Shown here: one piece after another, positions 34,191 to 42,963 of the stretch
How the letters are laid out: each line of letters starts with the position of its first letter
Numbering within the stretch: the stretch's first letter is position 1
NCBI GenBank assembly: GCA_030538075.1
Contig: JAUNUQ010000001.1
Location: 62,001-126,000, forward strand
DNA length: 64,000 nucleotides
Origin: Tissierellia bacterium
GTDB lineage: Bacteria > Bacillota > Clostridia > Tissierellales > Peptoniphilaceae
Direction of reading: 5' to 3'
Made by a program: the position numbers and the translations under genes
Notes under the pieces: model-generated
Seen by the model: only the letters and a program-made list of their open reading frames with translations
What the model was told of the DNA's origin: nothing
Database searches by the model: none

Positions 34191-36826
34191 TCCGCGTAAA
34201 AAACCGAAGAGTCATACAAAATCTGGCTCAAAAAGGCCTCGTCCATAACCGGCTGCGAAATCTAGTAGCCATTCTGGCCATCGCACTCACAACCCTTCTC
34301 TTTACTGCCCTCTTCACGATCGCACTCTCCATTGGAGCCAGCTTTCAAGATGCAAATTTTCGCCAAGCAGGAGGTAAGGCACATGGATCCTTCAAGTATT
34401 TATCAAAGGAGGAGTATCATGAACTGAAGATGGATGAGCAGATCAAGGAAACCGGTTTGCGCCGGTTACTGGGCATGCTCAGGGAAGCTCCCTTTTCCAA
34501 ACACCATGTGGAGCTGGGATACAGCGACAAAAACCAGGCCCATTGGATGTTCTGCGACCCGATTGAGGGGCGACTTCCGATGGAGGACACCCAGGAAGCG
34601 GCTACGGATACTTATGTGTTGGAGCTGCTGGGCATTGAACCCAAAATAGGCGAGCCCTTCACAGTTACTTTTGAGGTCGATGGACAATCCACAACCCAGA
34701 GCTTTATCTTATGTGGTTGGTGGGAGCGGGACGAGGCCGTCATCGCCAGTCATATCCTCGTTCCAGAGAGCCGTGTCGACCAAGTGATCCGGGAATTGGG
34801 AGTCGATCCCTCCACCAGTTCCGATCGGACCGGCAGTTATAATTTGGATGTGATGTTTTCCAATGCTTGGAATATTGAGAAAAAAATGCACGAAGTCTTA
34901 GCTCGGCATGGGTACCAGGCTCACACACCCCATCTAGAGGACAATTATATATTGCTGGGGATCAACTGGGGCTATATGGGATCGCAGTTCACCAATTCCG
35001 TGGACTTATCAACCGTCGCCTCCATCCTCCTACTCTTGCTCTTGATCATGTTGACGGGTTATCTCATCATCTACAATGTGTTTCAAATCTCCGTGGTCAA
35101 CGATATCCGTTTTTATGGACTACTCAAGGCGATTGGCACTACTCCAAGACAGCTCCGGCAGATGATTCGGCTACAGGCATTTCTGTTGTCCCTGATCGGG
35201 ATTCCCGTGGGACTGTTCCTCGGATGGCTGTTGGGAAATCTTCTGACACCCTTTGTCGGAAGAGAACTGAGCGGAATCTCTTCGGATATGATCTCGATTG
35301 ACCCTCTTATCTTCATTGTGTCCACTCTCTTTTCCCTGAGCACAGTCCTCCTCTCCTGTTCGAGGCCTGGCCGGCTGGCGGGGGCAACCTCCCCCATTGA
35401 AGCACTGCGGTACAATGAAGGCAGCCTCCCTCGGCAAGAGCATAAGAGAAGCCGCGGGGTCTCTCTCCTGTCAATGGCGCGTGAAAATCTCCTGCGCAGT
35501 CGGGGCAAGACGGTGATCACTGTGCTATCCCTGAGTTTAGCAGTACTCCTGTTCACCATGACCATCACTTTTACAAGGGGCTTTGATATGGATAAATATC
35601 TAGCGCGGATGGTGACGACGGATTTTGTCTTTGCCGATGCAGACTACTTTTCTGTCAATAACCGATTCACACCGATCCCATTGGATGCTGCAGGGACAGT
35701 GCTCCAACAGGAGGGGATTGCAAATGCAGGCCTCATCTATGCAGGTGGGGGCATCGTTCGCGCATCTGTGCCCACCGAAGTCTACCTGCGCCATAATAAG
35801 GACCGATATCCCCCTGAAGAGCTGGATCTGCAGATGGAGAGGATCGAGAAAGACTCCAACGGGAGACTTCAACTGGATGCACAGCTCTATGGAATGGAGG
35901 CCTTTGCCCTCGATTGCCTCGAGCTCGTGGAAGGGGATCTCGGCCCCCTCTATGAACCAGATCACCTCGGGATCGCAGCTATCTACAGACAAAGTGACTT
36001 TGGGGATCTACAAGAGGACTCCCATTGGGCGAAAATTGGAGACATCGTAACCCTCCGGTATGTAGAGGACTTCGAATACATTGACCCCCAATCGGGAAAA
36101 CCCGTGGATCCGGATAGCGGGCAGAATTTTGTCCTCCATGTCCTCTCCTACAGGGAGGTGAGCTATCGTGTTGAAGCTCTGGTCGTCATTCCCAATTCCC
36201 TGAGTTATCGATATTATTGGACAGATCAATACGTATTAAATGATCGGCGTTTCATACAGGACTCCGGCACCCAAGATGCCATGCTCCTCGCCTTCGACAT
36301 GCAGTCCGATGAAGAGAGATCCGATATGGAAGATTTTCTAAGGGATTACACGGACCAAAAGAATCCCGAATACGACTACGAGAGCAAAGAGCGCTTTATT
36401 GAAGACTTCAATAGTTTTCGAAATATGTTCCTACTATTAGGGGGAGTTCTGAGCGCTGTCGTCGGACTCGTGGGGATACTCAACTACTTCAATGCGATAT
36501 TGACGAGCATCTTGGTCCGCCGCAGAGAATTTGCCTTGCTCCAATCCATCGGGATGACGGGTAGGCAACTGAAAACCCTGCTGATCCTAGAAGGGCTCGG
36601 CTACACCTTGGCCTCCCTCGCCCTGACGCTACTGCTGATATTGACCATAGGACCTCTGCTCGCAGCTGCACTGGAAAGCTTTTGGTTCTTCTCTTATCGA
36701 TTGACCCTATACCCCATCGGATTGGTGGCACCGATCTTTGTCCTGTTGGGTACTATACTGCCTATTATGCTATATCGATGGATCCAAAAACAGAGCTTAA
36801 TCGAACGTCTGCGAGCTTCTGAGTAA
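34187..36826 (+). CDS. ABC transporter permease with two FtsX domains
   Basis: 879 aa. Each half has one helix, an extracellular domain and three helices: first helix near 30-50, extracellular part to about 275, FtsX helices to about 400; the second half repeats with a helix near 435, a larger acidic extracellular domain of about 300 aa, and terminal helices. Two-FtsX permeases next to a two-component system usually export or sense antimicrobial peptides (SalY/BceB-like logic). It differs from BceB because both halves have sizeable outside domains. The substrate is unknown. Confidence 0.88.
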   Translation: MIRVKNRRVIQNLAQKGLVHNRLRNLVAILAIALTTLLFTALFTIALSIGASFQDANFRQAGGKAHGSFKYLSKEEYHELKMDEQIKETGLRRLLGMLREAPFSKHHVELGYSDKNQAHWMFCDPIEGRLPMEDTQEAATDTYVLELLGIEPKIGEPFTVTFEVDGQSTTQSFILCGWWERDEAVIASHILVPESRVDQVIRELGVDPSTSSDRTGSYNLDVMFSNAWNIEKKMHEVLARHGYQAHTPHLEDNYILLGINWGYMGSQFTNSVDLSTVASILLLLLLIMLTGYLIIYNVFQISVVNDIRFYGLLKAIGTTPRQLRQMIRLQAFLLSLIGIPVGLFLGWLLGNLLTPFVGRELSGISSDMISIDPLIFIVSTLFSLSTVLLSCSRPGRLAGATSPIEALRYNEGSLPRQEHKRSRGVSLLSMARENLLRSRGKTVITVLSLSLAVLLFTMTITFTRGFDMDKYLARMVTTDFVFADADYFSVNNRFTPIPLDAAGTVLQQEGIANAGLIYAGGGIVRASVPTEVYLRHNKDRYPPEELDLQMERIEKDSNGRLQLDAQLYGMEAFALDCLELVEGDLGPLYEPDHLGIAAIYRQSDFGDLQEDSHWAKIGDIVTLRYVEDFEYIDPQSGKPVDPDSGQNFVLHVLSYREVSYRVEALVVIPNSLSYRYYWTDQYVLNDRRFIQDSGTQDAMLLAFDMQSDEERSDMEDFLRDYTDQKNPEYDYESKERFIEDFNSFRNMFLLLGGVLSAVVGLVGILNYFNAILTSILVRRREFALLQSIGMTGRQLKTLLILEGLGYTLASLALTLLLILTIGPLLAAALESFWFFSYRLTLYPIGLVAPIFVLLGTILPIMLYRWIQKQSLIERLRASE

Positions 36827-36855
36827 GAGTAATCTATTCGAATTGAGGAAACGAC

Positions 36856-36890
36856 ATAAAAGCACCCCTCCAGAAAATCGGTGGGGTGCT
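36856..36890. terminator. Terminator between convergent genes
   Basis: AGCACCCC (36861-36868) pairs with GGGGTGCT (36883-36890). The T-run is on the minus strand, so it mainly ends the lipoprotein gene stopping at 36898. Confidence 0.7.
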
Positions 36891-36897
36891 CTGCTGA

Positions 36898-38013
36898 TTA
36901 TTTTGCTGCCTGAGCCGCTTTTGTCACTGCTTGTTGATAGTCTTCAACGGTTATGGTCACTGAACTCGTTAAGTCGGGGTCATCGGGTACATGTTTATGA
37001 CCGGCATCCCTTTCCTTAACTGGTAGCCCATTCACCTCTTCGATGGTCTTTCCGACCATCCACTCTGTGAAGGCTGCGATCTGTTCAAACCACTCTTTGC
37101 CGATTTGAGAGACCTTTGCCATGCCGTATTCTGCACCGATATCCAGCTTGGTCTGCACCTCTTCGTTCACATTCTCCGGTAATTCGCCCTCTGGGGTGTA
37201 CTGGACTTTGTCCTGGACTACATCGACTATACTCTTGACGATTTTGCCTTCCCCATCCAATGCGACGGCTGCTGCTGTGGTGTTGATCTGTGCGAAGGCC
37301 CCTTTATCGTCTGCAGCTGGTTTGGAGCTGTTCGTCCCAGTGACTACTCCTAAGCCTACCTTCAAAGTACCAGGCGCATCTTGTGCCTGATCCCAAGCCT
37401 CTTTCACAGCTTGTTGGTAGTCCTCCACAGTGATCGTCACAGAAGAATTCAGATCTGGATCATCGGGGACATGCTTATGCCCAGCATCCCTCTCAACCGT
37501 GGGAAGTGCCATCACCTCATCGACGGTCTTGCCAATCATCCAATTCTCTAGAGCTTCCATCTGCTCGTACCATTCTTTTCCAATGCCTGAAGCACCTTTC
37601 ATTGCGTAGTCATCCTTCAGTTCCTTTTTGGATCGAATCTCAGCTTCTGCCCCATCTGCCAGTGATCCATCCTCATTGAAGGCCACTTGCGTTTGCGCCA
37701 CATCGATGCTCACGGCTCGAATGATCCCCTCTGCATCAAATCCTACTGCGGCTATCGTAGTATCCGCTTGGGCCATCGCTCCTTTTCCCTCTGAGGCTCC
37801 TCGACTTCGCGCGATGGAAGAACGGACCCCCAAGCCCAGCTTTACGATCTCCTCTGCCCTCTCCGGTTCCGGTTCTCCCTCTGTGGTCTCAGCTGGTTCC
37901 GTAACCGGCTTTGATTCTTCTGTTGCAGCAGGCTCCGTCTCTGGCTTTGTGCAGGCGACCATGGGCACAAGCACGAGCGCCAAGATTAAGAGTAGAGCAA
38001 AAATCCTCTTCAT
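36898..38013 (-). CDS. Lipoprotein with two tandem homologous domains (FMN_bind-like, unassigned)
   Basis: 371 aa. The lipoprotein signal ends VPMVAC at the N-terminus, followed by a Glu/Pro/Thr-rich spacer. Two domains of about 140 aa repeat the same order: K(L/V)GLGV, an AQ(A/I)(D/N)TT segment, a V.D/V.Q strand, IGKEW(Y/F)EQ, W(M)(I/V)GKT(V/I)(D/E)EV, and the near-identical RDAGHKHVPDDPDL plus SSVTITVEDYQQAV. The layout recalls secreted FMN-binding-like proteins, but the S/T-GAT flavinylation motif of ApbE substrates is absent. The function is unknown. Confidence 0.8.
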   Translation of the reverse strand: MKRIFALLLILALVLVPMVACTKPETEPAATEESKPVTEPAETTEGEPEPERAEEIVKLGLGVRSSIARSRGASEGKGAMAQADTTIAAVGFDAEGIIRAVSIDVAQTQVAFNEDGSLADGAEAEIRSKKELKDDYAMKGASGIGKEWYEQMEALENWMIGKTVDEVMALPTVERDAGHKHVPDDPDLNSSVTITVEDYQQAVKEAWDQAQDAPGTLKVGLGVVTGTNSSKPAADDKGAFAQINTTAAAVALDGEGKIVKSIVDVVQDKVQYTPEGELPENVNEEVQTKLDIGAEYGMAKVSQIGKEWFEQIAAFTEWMVGKTIEEVNGLPVKERDAGHKHVPDDPDLTSSVTITVEDYQQAVTKAAQAAK

Positions 38014-38024
38014 ATCTTACCCCC

Positions 38025-38064
38025 TAAGATAAATTAAAGATCTACGATCTTACATTTTATCTTA
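38025..38064. promoter_or_regulatory. 40-bp nested palindrome before the lipoprotein gene
   Basis: TAAGATAA (38025-38032) pairs with TTATCTTA (38057-38064), and inside it AAGATC (38037-38042) pairs with GATCTT (38046-38051). It abuts the GGGGG ribosome site of the gene starting at 38013, so it could be an operator or an mRNA hairpin. Confidence 0.4.
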
Positions 38065-38182
38065 ACATGAAGAAGGAGAGGGATCAATATTTATTCTACA
38101 ATTCACTACATCATGCTAATCTTTTTACGATTTTTTAATATTCAATCTTCTTTTATGCACTGCTTTGCAAAAGTCTCGCCGC

Positions 38183-39550
38183 CTATTTGGGGATTAGCTC
38201 ATTCATCGCATCTTGCGCACTTTGTACCGCGCTATCTGCAGTCTGAACTCCGGTGGCCACCTGATCTAGAAGCGGATAGAGGATTACTCTGGCTTGGATT
38301 AATCCCTGGACGGAAGGGATATATCCGACGATGGGACCAGCCCCATAGAGTACTGCGCGCGCAGGATTGGCATTCAGATAATTGGTATAGGCCTCCATCT
38401 GATAAGGGGCTGAATAGGGTGACACTCCGCCGTAGGCGATGACCCAGTCCGTATTTGGCTGAGGGGATACAAAGTATTTTAAGAACGAAAAAGCTGCTGC
38501 CTCTTGTTCTGGGTCGGATCGAAACAGATATGCACTGGCACCCACCGTCGGAGAGTAATTGACAACACCGCCTTGTGGCAAAGTGGTTACGCCCATTTCA
38601 AATTCCAGTTCCCCACCCAAAAAATAATCCTCATAAAAAGTGGAGGCCATGACGGAGCCGACCTCACCATTTTCAAAGGCGCTGACCAATGTGCCATGGA
38701 TGCTGGGCGTGACATAGAGCCCCTCCGCTATGAGGTCCGTAAAATGGCGCAGCTCTTCGACGAGAACGGGTTGGTTAAAGGCGACCTGGCCATTTACTGG
38801 GTCCACATAAGTCGTTCCACTTTGCTCGATCAGCATCTCCACCAACTCAATCGGCGACTCCACTCCAAAGCCTGCAACTCCATGTTCATAGTAGAGCACC
38901 CGAGAGTTTTCCTCCATCTCTGCCCAGGTGGTAGGTGCTGTGAGGCCATATGCATCATATAGAGTCTTATTGTAGTAGAGGACCTCCCCCGACTTGACGA
39001 GGGGGATCATATAAAGCCCTCCATCCCATTGAATGGCCTCCTGATAATAGGGGGCATACATTGATTCCTGAAATCCTGGAATTCCATTTTCAGGGTCTTC
39101 TACCATCACTCGCATGTCCACCAATAATCCTGCCTTTTGCAGTCGAACCGCCTCCATTGGAAAATCGAGGAGGATATCAGGGGCATCCTCCGCCTGTAGC
39201 ATTCCCTCAGTGACCAAGGTCAGCTCCGCCGGCTCTTTTCGAACGACTTTTACGCGAACGCCCTTCTCCATCTTATTAAAGGCATCCACCAATCTCTCCA
39301 GCTCTGCCTCTAAAGGCTCAGTATAGGCATGCCAAAGGATGAGATCTCGAATCTGATCCTCTGGCTCCGTCACAGCCTCCGTAACAGGAACTGGCTCTGT
39401 CTCCTCGGAAGATGTCACCCCTTGGGCCAGCTCCGTCTTCGGTTGATCCTCAGCAACTAGGGCCTGTTTTTCCGCATTTTGACTTTCCCCTTGGCAGCCG
39501 ATGAGCGCGAATGTGAGCGCCATGATCCATAGCAAAACTCGTCTCTTCAT
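38183..39550 (-). CDS. ABC extracellular solute-binding lipoprotein (family 1)
   Basis: 455 aa from the ATG at 39550 behind GGAGTG. The lipoprotein signal ends FALIGCQ, then a Thr/Glu/Pro-rich linker. The body matches sugar-type solute-binding proteins: ILWHAYTEPLEAELERLVDAF in two parts, FNKMEKGVRVKVV, ILLDFPMEAV, LVKSGEVLYYNKTLYD and a C-terminal AFSFLKYFVSPQ. No permease or ATPase genes lie beside it, so it is an orphan binding protein here, perhaps serving a shared MalK-type transporter. Confidence 0.88.
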   Translation of the reverse strand: MKRRVLLWIMALTFALIGCQGESQNAEKQALVAEDQPKTELAQGVTSSEETEPVPVTEAVTEPEDQIRDLILWHAYTEPLEAELERLVDAFNKMEKGVRVKVVRKEPAELTLVTEGMLQAEDAPDILLDFPMEAVRLQKAGLLVDMRVMVEDPENGIPGFQESMYAPYYQEAIQWDGGLYMIPLVKSGEVLYYNKTLYDAYGLTAPTTWAEMEENSRVLYYEHGVAGFGVESPIELVEMLIEQSGTTYVDPVNGQVAFNQPVLVEELRHFTDLIAEGLYVTPSIHGTLVSAFENGEVGSVMASTFYEDYFLGGELEFEMGVTTLPQGGVVNYSPTVGASAYLFRSDPEQEAAAFSFLKYFVSPQPNTDWVIAYGGVSPYSAPYQMEAYTNYLNANPARAVLYGAGPIVGYIPSVQGLIQARVILYPLLDQVATGVQTADSAVQSAQDAMNELIPK

Positions 39551-39697
39551 ATATTTCACTCCTCCATCTGATCCATATCTTATCCCCATTATAGCAAATT
39601 CTCAGGTATCGGGGGAATGAACCCAAAATAGAAACCGATATTTTTCTGAGATCCCGTTAATTAGGGGGGGCATCCTCTGCAGCCAAAGCGTTCCTAT

Positions 39698-39758
39698 TGT
39701 GAGAGGGGGGCTACTGGATAGCCAACTGGTTGTGCCTGTATAAAGAGCGTCTCTCACA
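39698..39758. repeat. Nested inverted repeat upstream of the cobalamin riboswitch promoter
   Basis: TGTGAGAG (39698-39705) pairs with CTCTCACA (39751-39758), enclosing a second perfect stem GGCTA (39709-39713) with TAGCC (39719-39723). The interval 39551-39776 has no gene. It could be a folded RNA or an operator; nothing more is seen. Confidence 0.35.
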
Positions 39759-39776
39759 GGATACAAAGCCGCTCAA

Positions 39777-39805
39777 TTGACGCCATAGGACCTCTTGGCT
39801 ATAAT
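39777..39805 (+). promoter_or_regulatory. Promoter of the cobalamin riboswitch operon
   Basis: TTGACG (39777-39782), 17 bp, TATAAT (39800-39805). The start near 39812 coincides with the first base of riboswitch stem P1. Confidence 0.85.
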
Positions 39806-39812
39806 AATATCA

Positions 39813-39963
39813 ACATGTCTGCAAACGCCGGATGAACCGAGGGAATCGGATGAGAGCTCCGAACTATCCCAGTAGCCGTGAAGTGGACGAAGGGGAATAT
39901 GTCACTGCCGAGAGGTGGGAAGACCCCCTGAGGATGAAACCAAGTCGGAATACCTGGACATGT
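39813..39963 (+). promoter_or_regulatory. Cobalamin riboswitch
   Basis: Closing stem ACATGTC (39813-39819) with GACATGT (39957-39963). In between are the class features: GGGAATC then a TCC arm, ACTATCCCAGTAGCCGTGA (variant of the AGTCCCGC-ACTGT core), GTCACTGCCG with a following GGTGGGAAG, and the B12 box AAGTCGGAATACCTG near the end. It is followed by GAGA...TCTC pairing and then AGGAGG at the next gene, so control of translation is likely. Confidence 0.9.
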
Positions 39964-40011
39964 GTGAGACCTCTGGGAAAAGGGATCTCCAATAAAATAG
40001 GAGGTTGAAAA

Positions 40012-41040
40012 ATGAATATGTTGAAACGCCCAATTGGCCTGTGGTTCATAGTGGCCCTAGTGGTGCTGATGGCTCTCGCCGGATGCTCCCAAGGGGCAAC
40101 GGGCACCGAGACCGAGCAAGCGGCTAAGTCCGAAGCGGTGACGAAAATCGAGTCCACAGAGAAAAGTGTGGAAACCGAAGGGGCTGACGAAACGAAAGTT
40201 TCGCAAGGGGGAAAACGAATCGTCACTGATATGATGGGACGTGAAGTGCAAGTCGATAACACCATTGAGAGGGTTGCTGTCTTGATGCCCTCCGATGCCG
40301 AAATCCTCTATGCACTTGACAAGGGAGATCTCATCGTGGGACGAGGTACCTATGTGGATTATCCCGAAGCGGTTCTAAGTGCACCGACCGTCGCCACAGG
40401 CGATGACCTCAATCTTGAGGAGATCATGGCGCTGGATCCGCAAGTCGTCATCATGACGACCATGGGAAAAAATGACAATCAACTCGCTTCCATGGAAGAG
40501 GCAGGCCTTTCTGTCTATTTGACAGATGCCAAGACCATCGACGAAGTCTATACTGCCATTGAGCATTTAGGTGAATTGGTCGGCGCTGAAGAGAATGCAA
40601 CAGATCTCATCCAAGAGATGAAGGAGACCTTTGATAAATACACCGCTCTTGCCGCTGAACAGGAGGAGAAGACCGTGTACTACGAAATTTCTCCGCTGGA
40701 GTTCGGCCTGTGGACCGGTGGATCGGGCAGCTTTATGAACGAAATCGGCAGCATGCTGAACCTGAAAAATATCTTTTCGGATGTGGACGGCTGGGGAGAG
40801 GTCTCCGCAGAACAGGTCCTGGAGAGAAATCCCGACTACATCATCACGACATCGATGTATATGGGGCAAGGGCCAACGCCTGAAGAGGAGATCATGCAAA
40901 GGGAGGGCTGGAAAGATGTGCAGGCGGTGGTGGACGCCCATGTCTATTCTGCGAACTCCGACGAATTCACAAGACCCGGCCCCAGACTGATCAATGCCAT
41001 TGAAACACTCTATACAAAGATCTATGGACCAGCACAATAA
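40012..41040 (+). CDS. Cobalamin-type ABC transporter substrate-binding lipoprotein (BtuF-like)
   Basis: 342 aa. Lipoprotein signal ending VLMALAGCSQ, then an acidic linker, then a periplasmic-binding fold of the BtuF/FepB type: RIVTDMMGREVQV, NLEEIMALDPQVVIMTTMGK, and a C-terminal YIITTSMYMGQG. The ATG is 7 bp after AGGAGG. The B12 riboswitch ahead of it points to cobalamin or another corrinoid as ligand. First gene of a three-gene importer. Confidence 0.92.
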   Translation: MNMLKRPIGLWFIVALVVLMALAGCSQGATGTETEQAAKSEAVTKIESTEKSVETEGADETKVSQGGKRIVTDMMGREVQVDNTIERVAVLMPSDAEILYALDKGDLIVGRGTYVDYPEAVLSAPTVATGDDLNLEEIMALDPQVVIMTTMGKNDNQLASMEEAGLSVYLTDAKTIDEVYTAIEHLGELVGAEENATDLIQEMKETFDKYTALAAEQEEKTVYYEISPLEFGLWTGGSGSFMNEIGSMLNLKNIFSDVDGWGEVSAEQVLERNPDYIITTSMYMGQGPTPEEEIMQREGWKDVQAVVDAHVYSANSDEFTRPGPRLINAIETLYTKIYGPAQ

Positions 41041-42088
41041 TACAGAGAGGCCCTTGACTCTTCGGTGGATTCGCAAGAGAGAAGGGCTCTGTTTCCCTAT
41101 ACTCTTGGTCTTGTTGATCGCTCTGGGAATCACGCTGATCTTCTGCACGGTAGTGGGTTCTGTAAATATCCCGCTGCAGGAGATCGTCAAAATCCTCTTT
41201 CGAACGGGAGAGTCCAGCGGAAATTATGAGGCAATCCTACTGAAGATCCGACTTCCCAGGGTGCTGAATGCGGCTCTGGTGGGCGCTGCCTTGTCAATAA
41301 GCGGCACATCGATGCAAGGACTCCTAAAGAACCCTTTAGCGGATGGTTCGACCCTAGGGGTATCGTCAGGAGCATCCCTTGGAGCGGTCCTCGCGATTGC
41401 TCTAGGTCTGCGGATCCCCGGCACGCCCTATGCGGCGACCACTGTCATGGCCGTGGCCTTTGCGGCGGCTTCCCTTTTCTTTATTCTGATGCTCTCCCAT
41501 AGATTGGATTATTCACTTTCGACCCATACCATCCTGTTGATGGGGATCATCTTCGGAATGTTTGTCAATTCCATCATCAGCATGGTGCTGGTGGTGGCGG
41601 AGGATCACTTGCGATCCATCGTCTTTTGGACAATGGGATCTTTGAATGGATCGAATTTTGGGGACACCAAATTATTGGCTGTGACTTTCGTCGTCTTTGG
41701 CAGCTTTATCCTGTCCCGCGCCAAAGAGCTCAACGCCTTTGCCCTGGGTGAGTCCATCGCCTCCAATCTGGGGGTGGATGTTCAACGTGAGAAAATGTGG
41801 CTCTTGATCGCCTCATCATCATTGATCGGGGTGACAGTGGCCGTCAGTGGAACCATTGGTTTCGTGGGCCTGGTGATCCCCCATATGTCGCGGCTCGCAT
41901 TCGGTTCCAATCACAAAACCCTGTTGCCCATCAGCGCCTTCATCGGTGCGATCTTTCTACTTCTCACCGATCTCATGGCCAGAACGCTATTTCGGCCCCA
42001 AGAACTCCCCATCGGCGTAATCACATCCTTCTTTGGCTCATTGGTCTTTGTCTATCTCTTTGCAGAAAAGAGGAGATCCAGATGTTAG
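41024..42088 (+). CDS. FecCD-family ABC permease (BtuC-like)
   Basis: 354 aa, start at the ATG inside the 3' end of the previous gene (17-bp overlap). About ten membrane helices with the BtuC/FecCD signatures LPRVLNAALVGAALSISGTS, NPLADGSTLGVSSGAS, AVSGTIGFVGLVIPHMSR and LFRPQELPIGVITSFFG. It forms the channel of the corrinoid importer as a homodimer. Confidence 0.94.
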   Translation: MDQHNNTERPLTLRWIRKREGLCFPILLVLLIALGITLIFCTVVGSVNIPLQEIVKILFRTGESSGNYEAILLKIRLPRVLNAALVGAALSISGTSMQGLLKNPLADGSTLGVSSGASLGAVLAIALGLRIPGTPYAATTVMAVAFAAASLFFILMLSHRLDYSLSTHTILLMGIIFGMFVNSIISMVLVVAEDHLRSIVFWTMGSLNGSNFGDTKLLAVTFVVFGSFILSRAKELNAFALGESIASNLGVDVQREKMWLLIASSSLIGVTVAVSGTIGFVGLVIPHMSRLAFGSNHKTLLPISAFIGAIFLLLTDLMARTLFRPQELPIGVITSFFGSLVFVYLFAEKRRSRC

Positions 42089-42840
42089 AGATAAGGGATA
42101 TGACGATAAAATACGGTGGCCGTACTGCACTGAAATGCCTCAACTATCATCTCCATGAGGGGGGTTGGCTGATGGTTCTCGGCCCCAACGGAGCCGGAAA
42201 GAGCTCCTTGATCCATGGAATTTCACAGAGGGCTAGCTATACCGGCACAGTGCTCTGGAAGGGGCGGGATCTGAAGACGATGAAGCCCAAGGAGAGAGCG
42301 CAGAGGATTGGCGTCTTGATGCAAGGTGAAAATGTCCGCTTCGATTTCACCGTGGAAGAGGTGGTCCGACTCGGGCGCTACTCTTACGCGAGGGGATTTC
42401 TAGATGAGGAGGATCAGGACGAGGGAATCCTGGAGTCGGTTCTCGAACAGATGCAGCTCAGCGACTTTCGGCATCGTTCAATCCTACAGCTCTCCGGCGG
42501 TGAAATGCAGAGGGTTTTTCTAGCCCAGGTCCTCGTACAGGATCCCAAGCTATTGATTTTAGATGAGCCGACCAATCACTTGGATCCAGTCTATCAAAAA
42601 ACCATCTTTGAGCTCTTACAGCGGTGGGTGAAACACCCAGGCCGTGCGATCCTCACCGTCGTCCACGATTTGAGCTTGGCGAGGGCCTTTGGAACAGATG
42701 CTATTCTGCTGAAAGATGGCTGCACCATCGCCTCTGGCCCCATATCAGAGATGATGAAGAAAGCGCCCCTCGAAGAGACCTATTCCATGGATTTGCAGAG
42801 CTGGATGGATCGGATCTACGGCGTTTGGCGAAGGTACTGA
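42082..42840 (+). CDS. ABC importer ATPase (BtuD-like)
   Basis: 252 aa from the ATG at 42082, which overlaps the permease by 7 bp and follows AGGAG. Walker A GPNGAGKSS, Q-loop LMQGENV, signature LSGGEMQRVFLAQ, Walker B LLILDEPTNHLDP and His-loop VVHD. It energises the FecCD-type importer. A longer open frame in the same phase overlaps the permease and was rejected. Confidence 0.95.
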   Translation: MLEIRDMTIKYGGRTALKCLNYHLHEGGWLMVLGPNGAGKSSLIHGISQRASYTGTVLWKGRDLKTMKPKERAQRIGVLMQGENVRFDFTVEEVVRLGRYSYARGFLDEEDQDEGILESVLEQMQLSDFRHRSILQLSGGEMQRVFLAQVLVQDPKLLILDEPTNHLDPVYQKTIFELLQRWVKHPGRAILTVVHDLSLARAFGTDAILLKDGCTIASGPISEMMKKAPLEETYSMDLQSWMDRIYGVWRRY

Positions 42841-42868
42841 GGATATGAATATATCTTTGACCCGAATG

Positions 42869-42904
42869 GATCCCTTCTACGTTAGGATGGAGGGATCGCT
42901 TTTT
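42869..42904 (+). terminator. Terminator of the corrinoid importer operon
   Basis: GATCCCT (42869-42875) pairs with AGGGATC (42891-42897), followed by GCTTTTT. Confidence 0.8.
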
Positions 42905-42963
42905 CATTATTATTCCATCGAATTTATTTCAGAATACAACCATTCTAGCATAGCATAAATCCA

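Noticed and set aside
28349..38013. ApbE (28349-29461) flavinylating the tandem lipoprotein (36898-38013)
   Set aside because: The lipoprotein lacks the S/T-GAT acceptor motif; IGKEW occupies the comparable place. The genes are also not adjacent.
42905..42963. Left attachment-site copy of the tRNA-Val 3' end
   Set aside because: The bases next to the intron do not repeat the tRNA 3' sequence; the other end of the island could not be placed.
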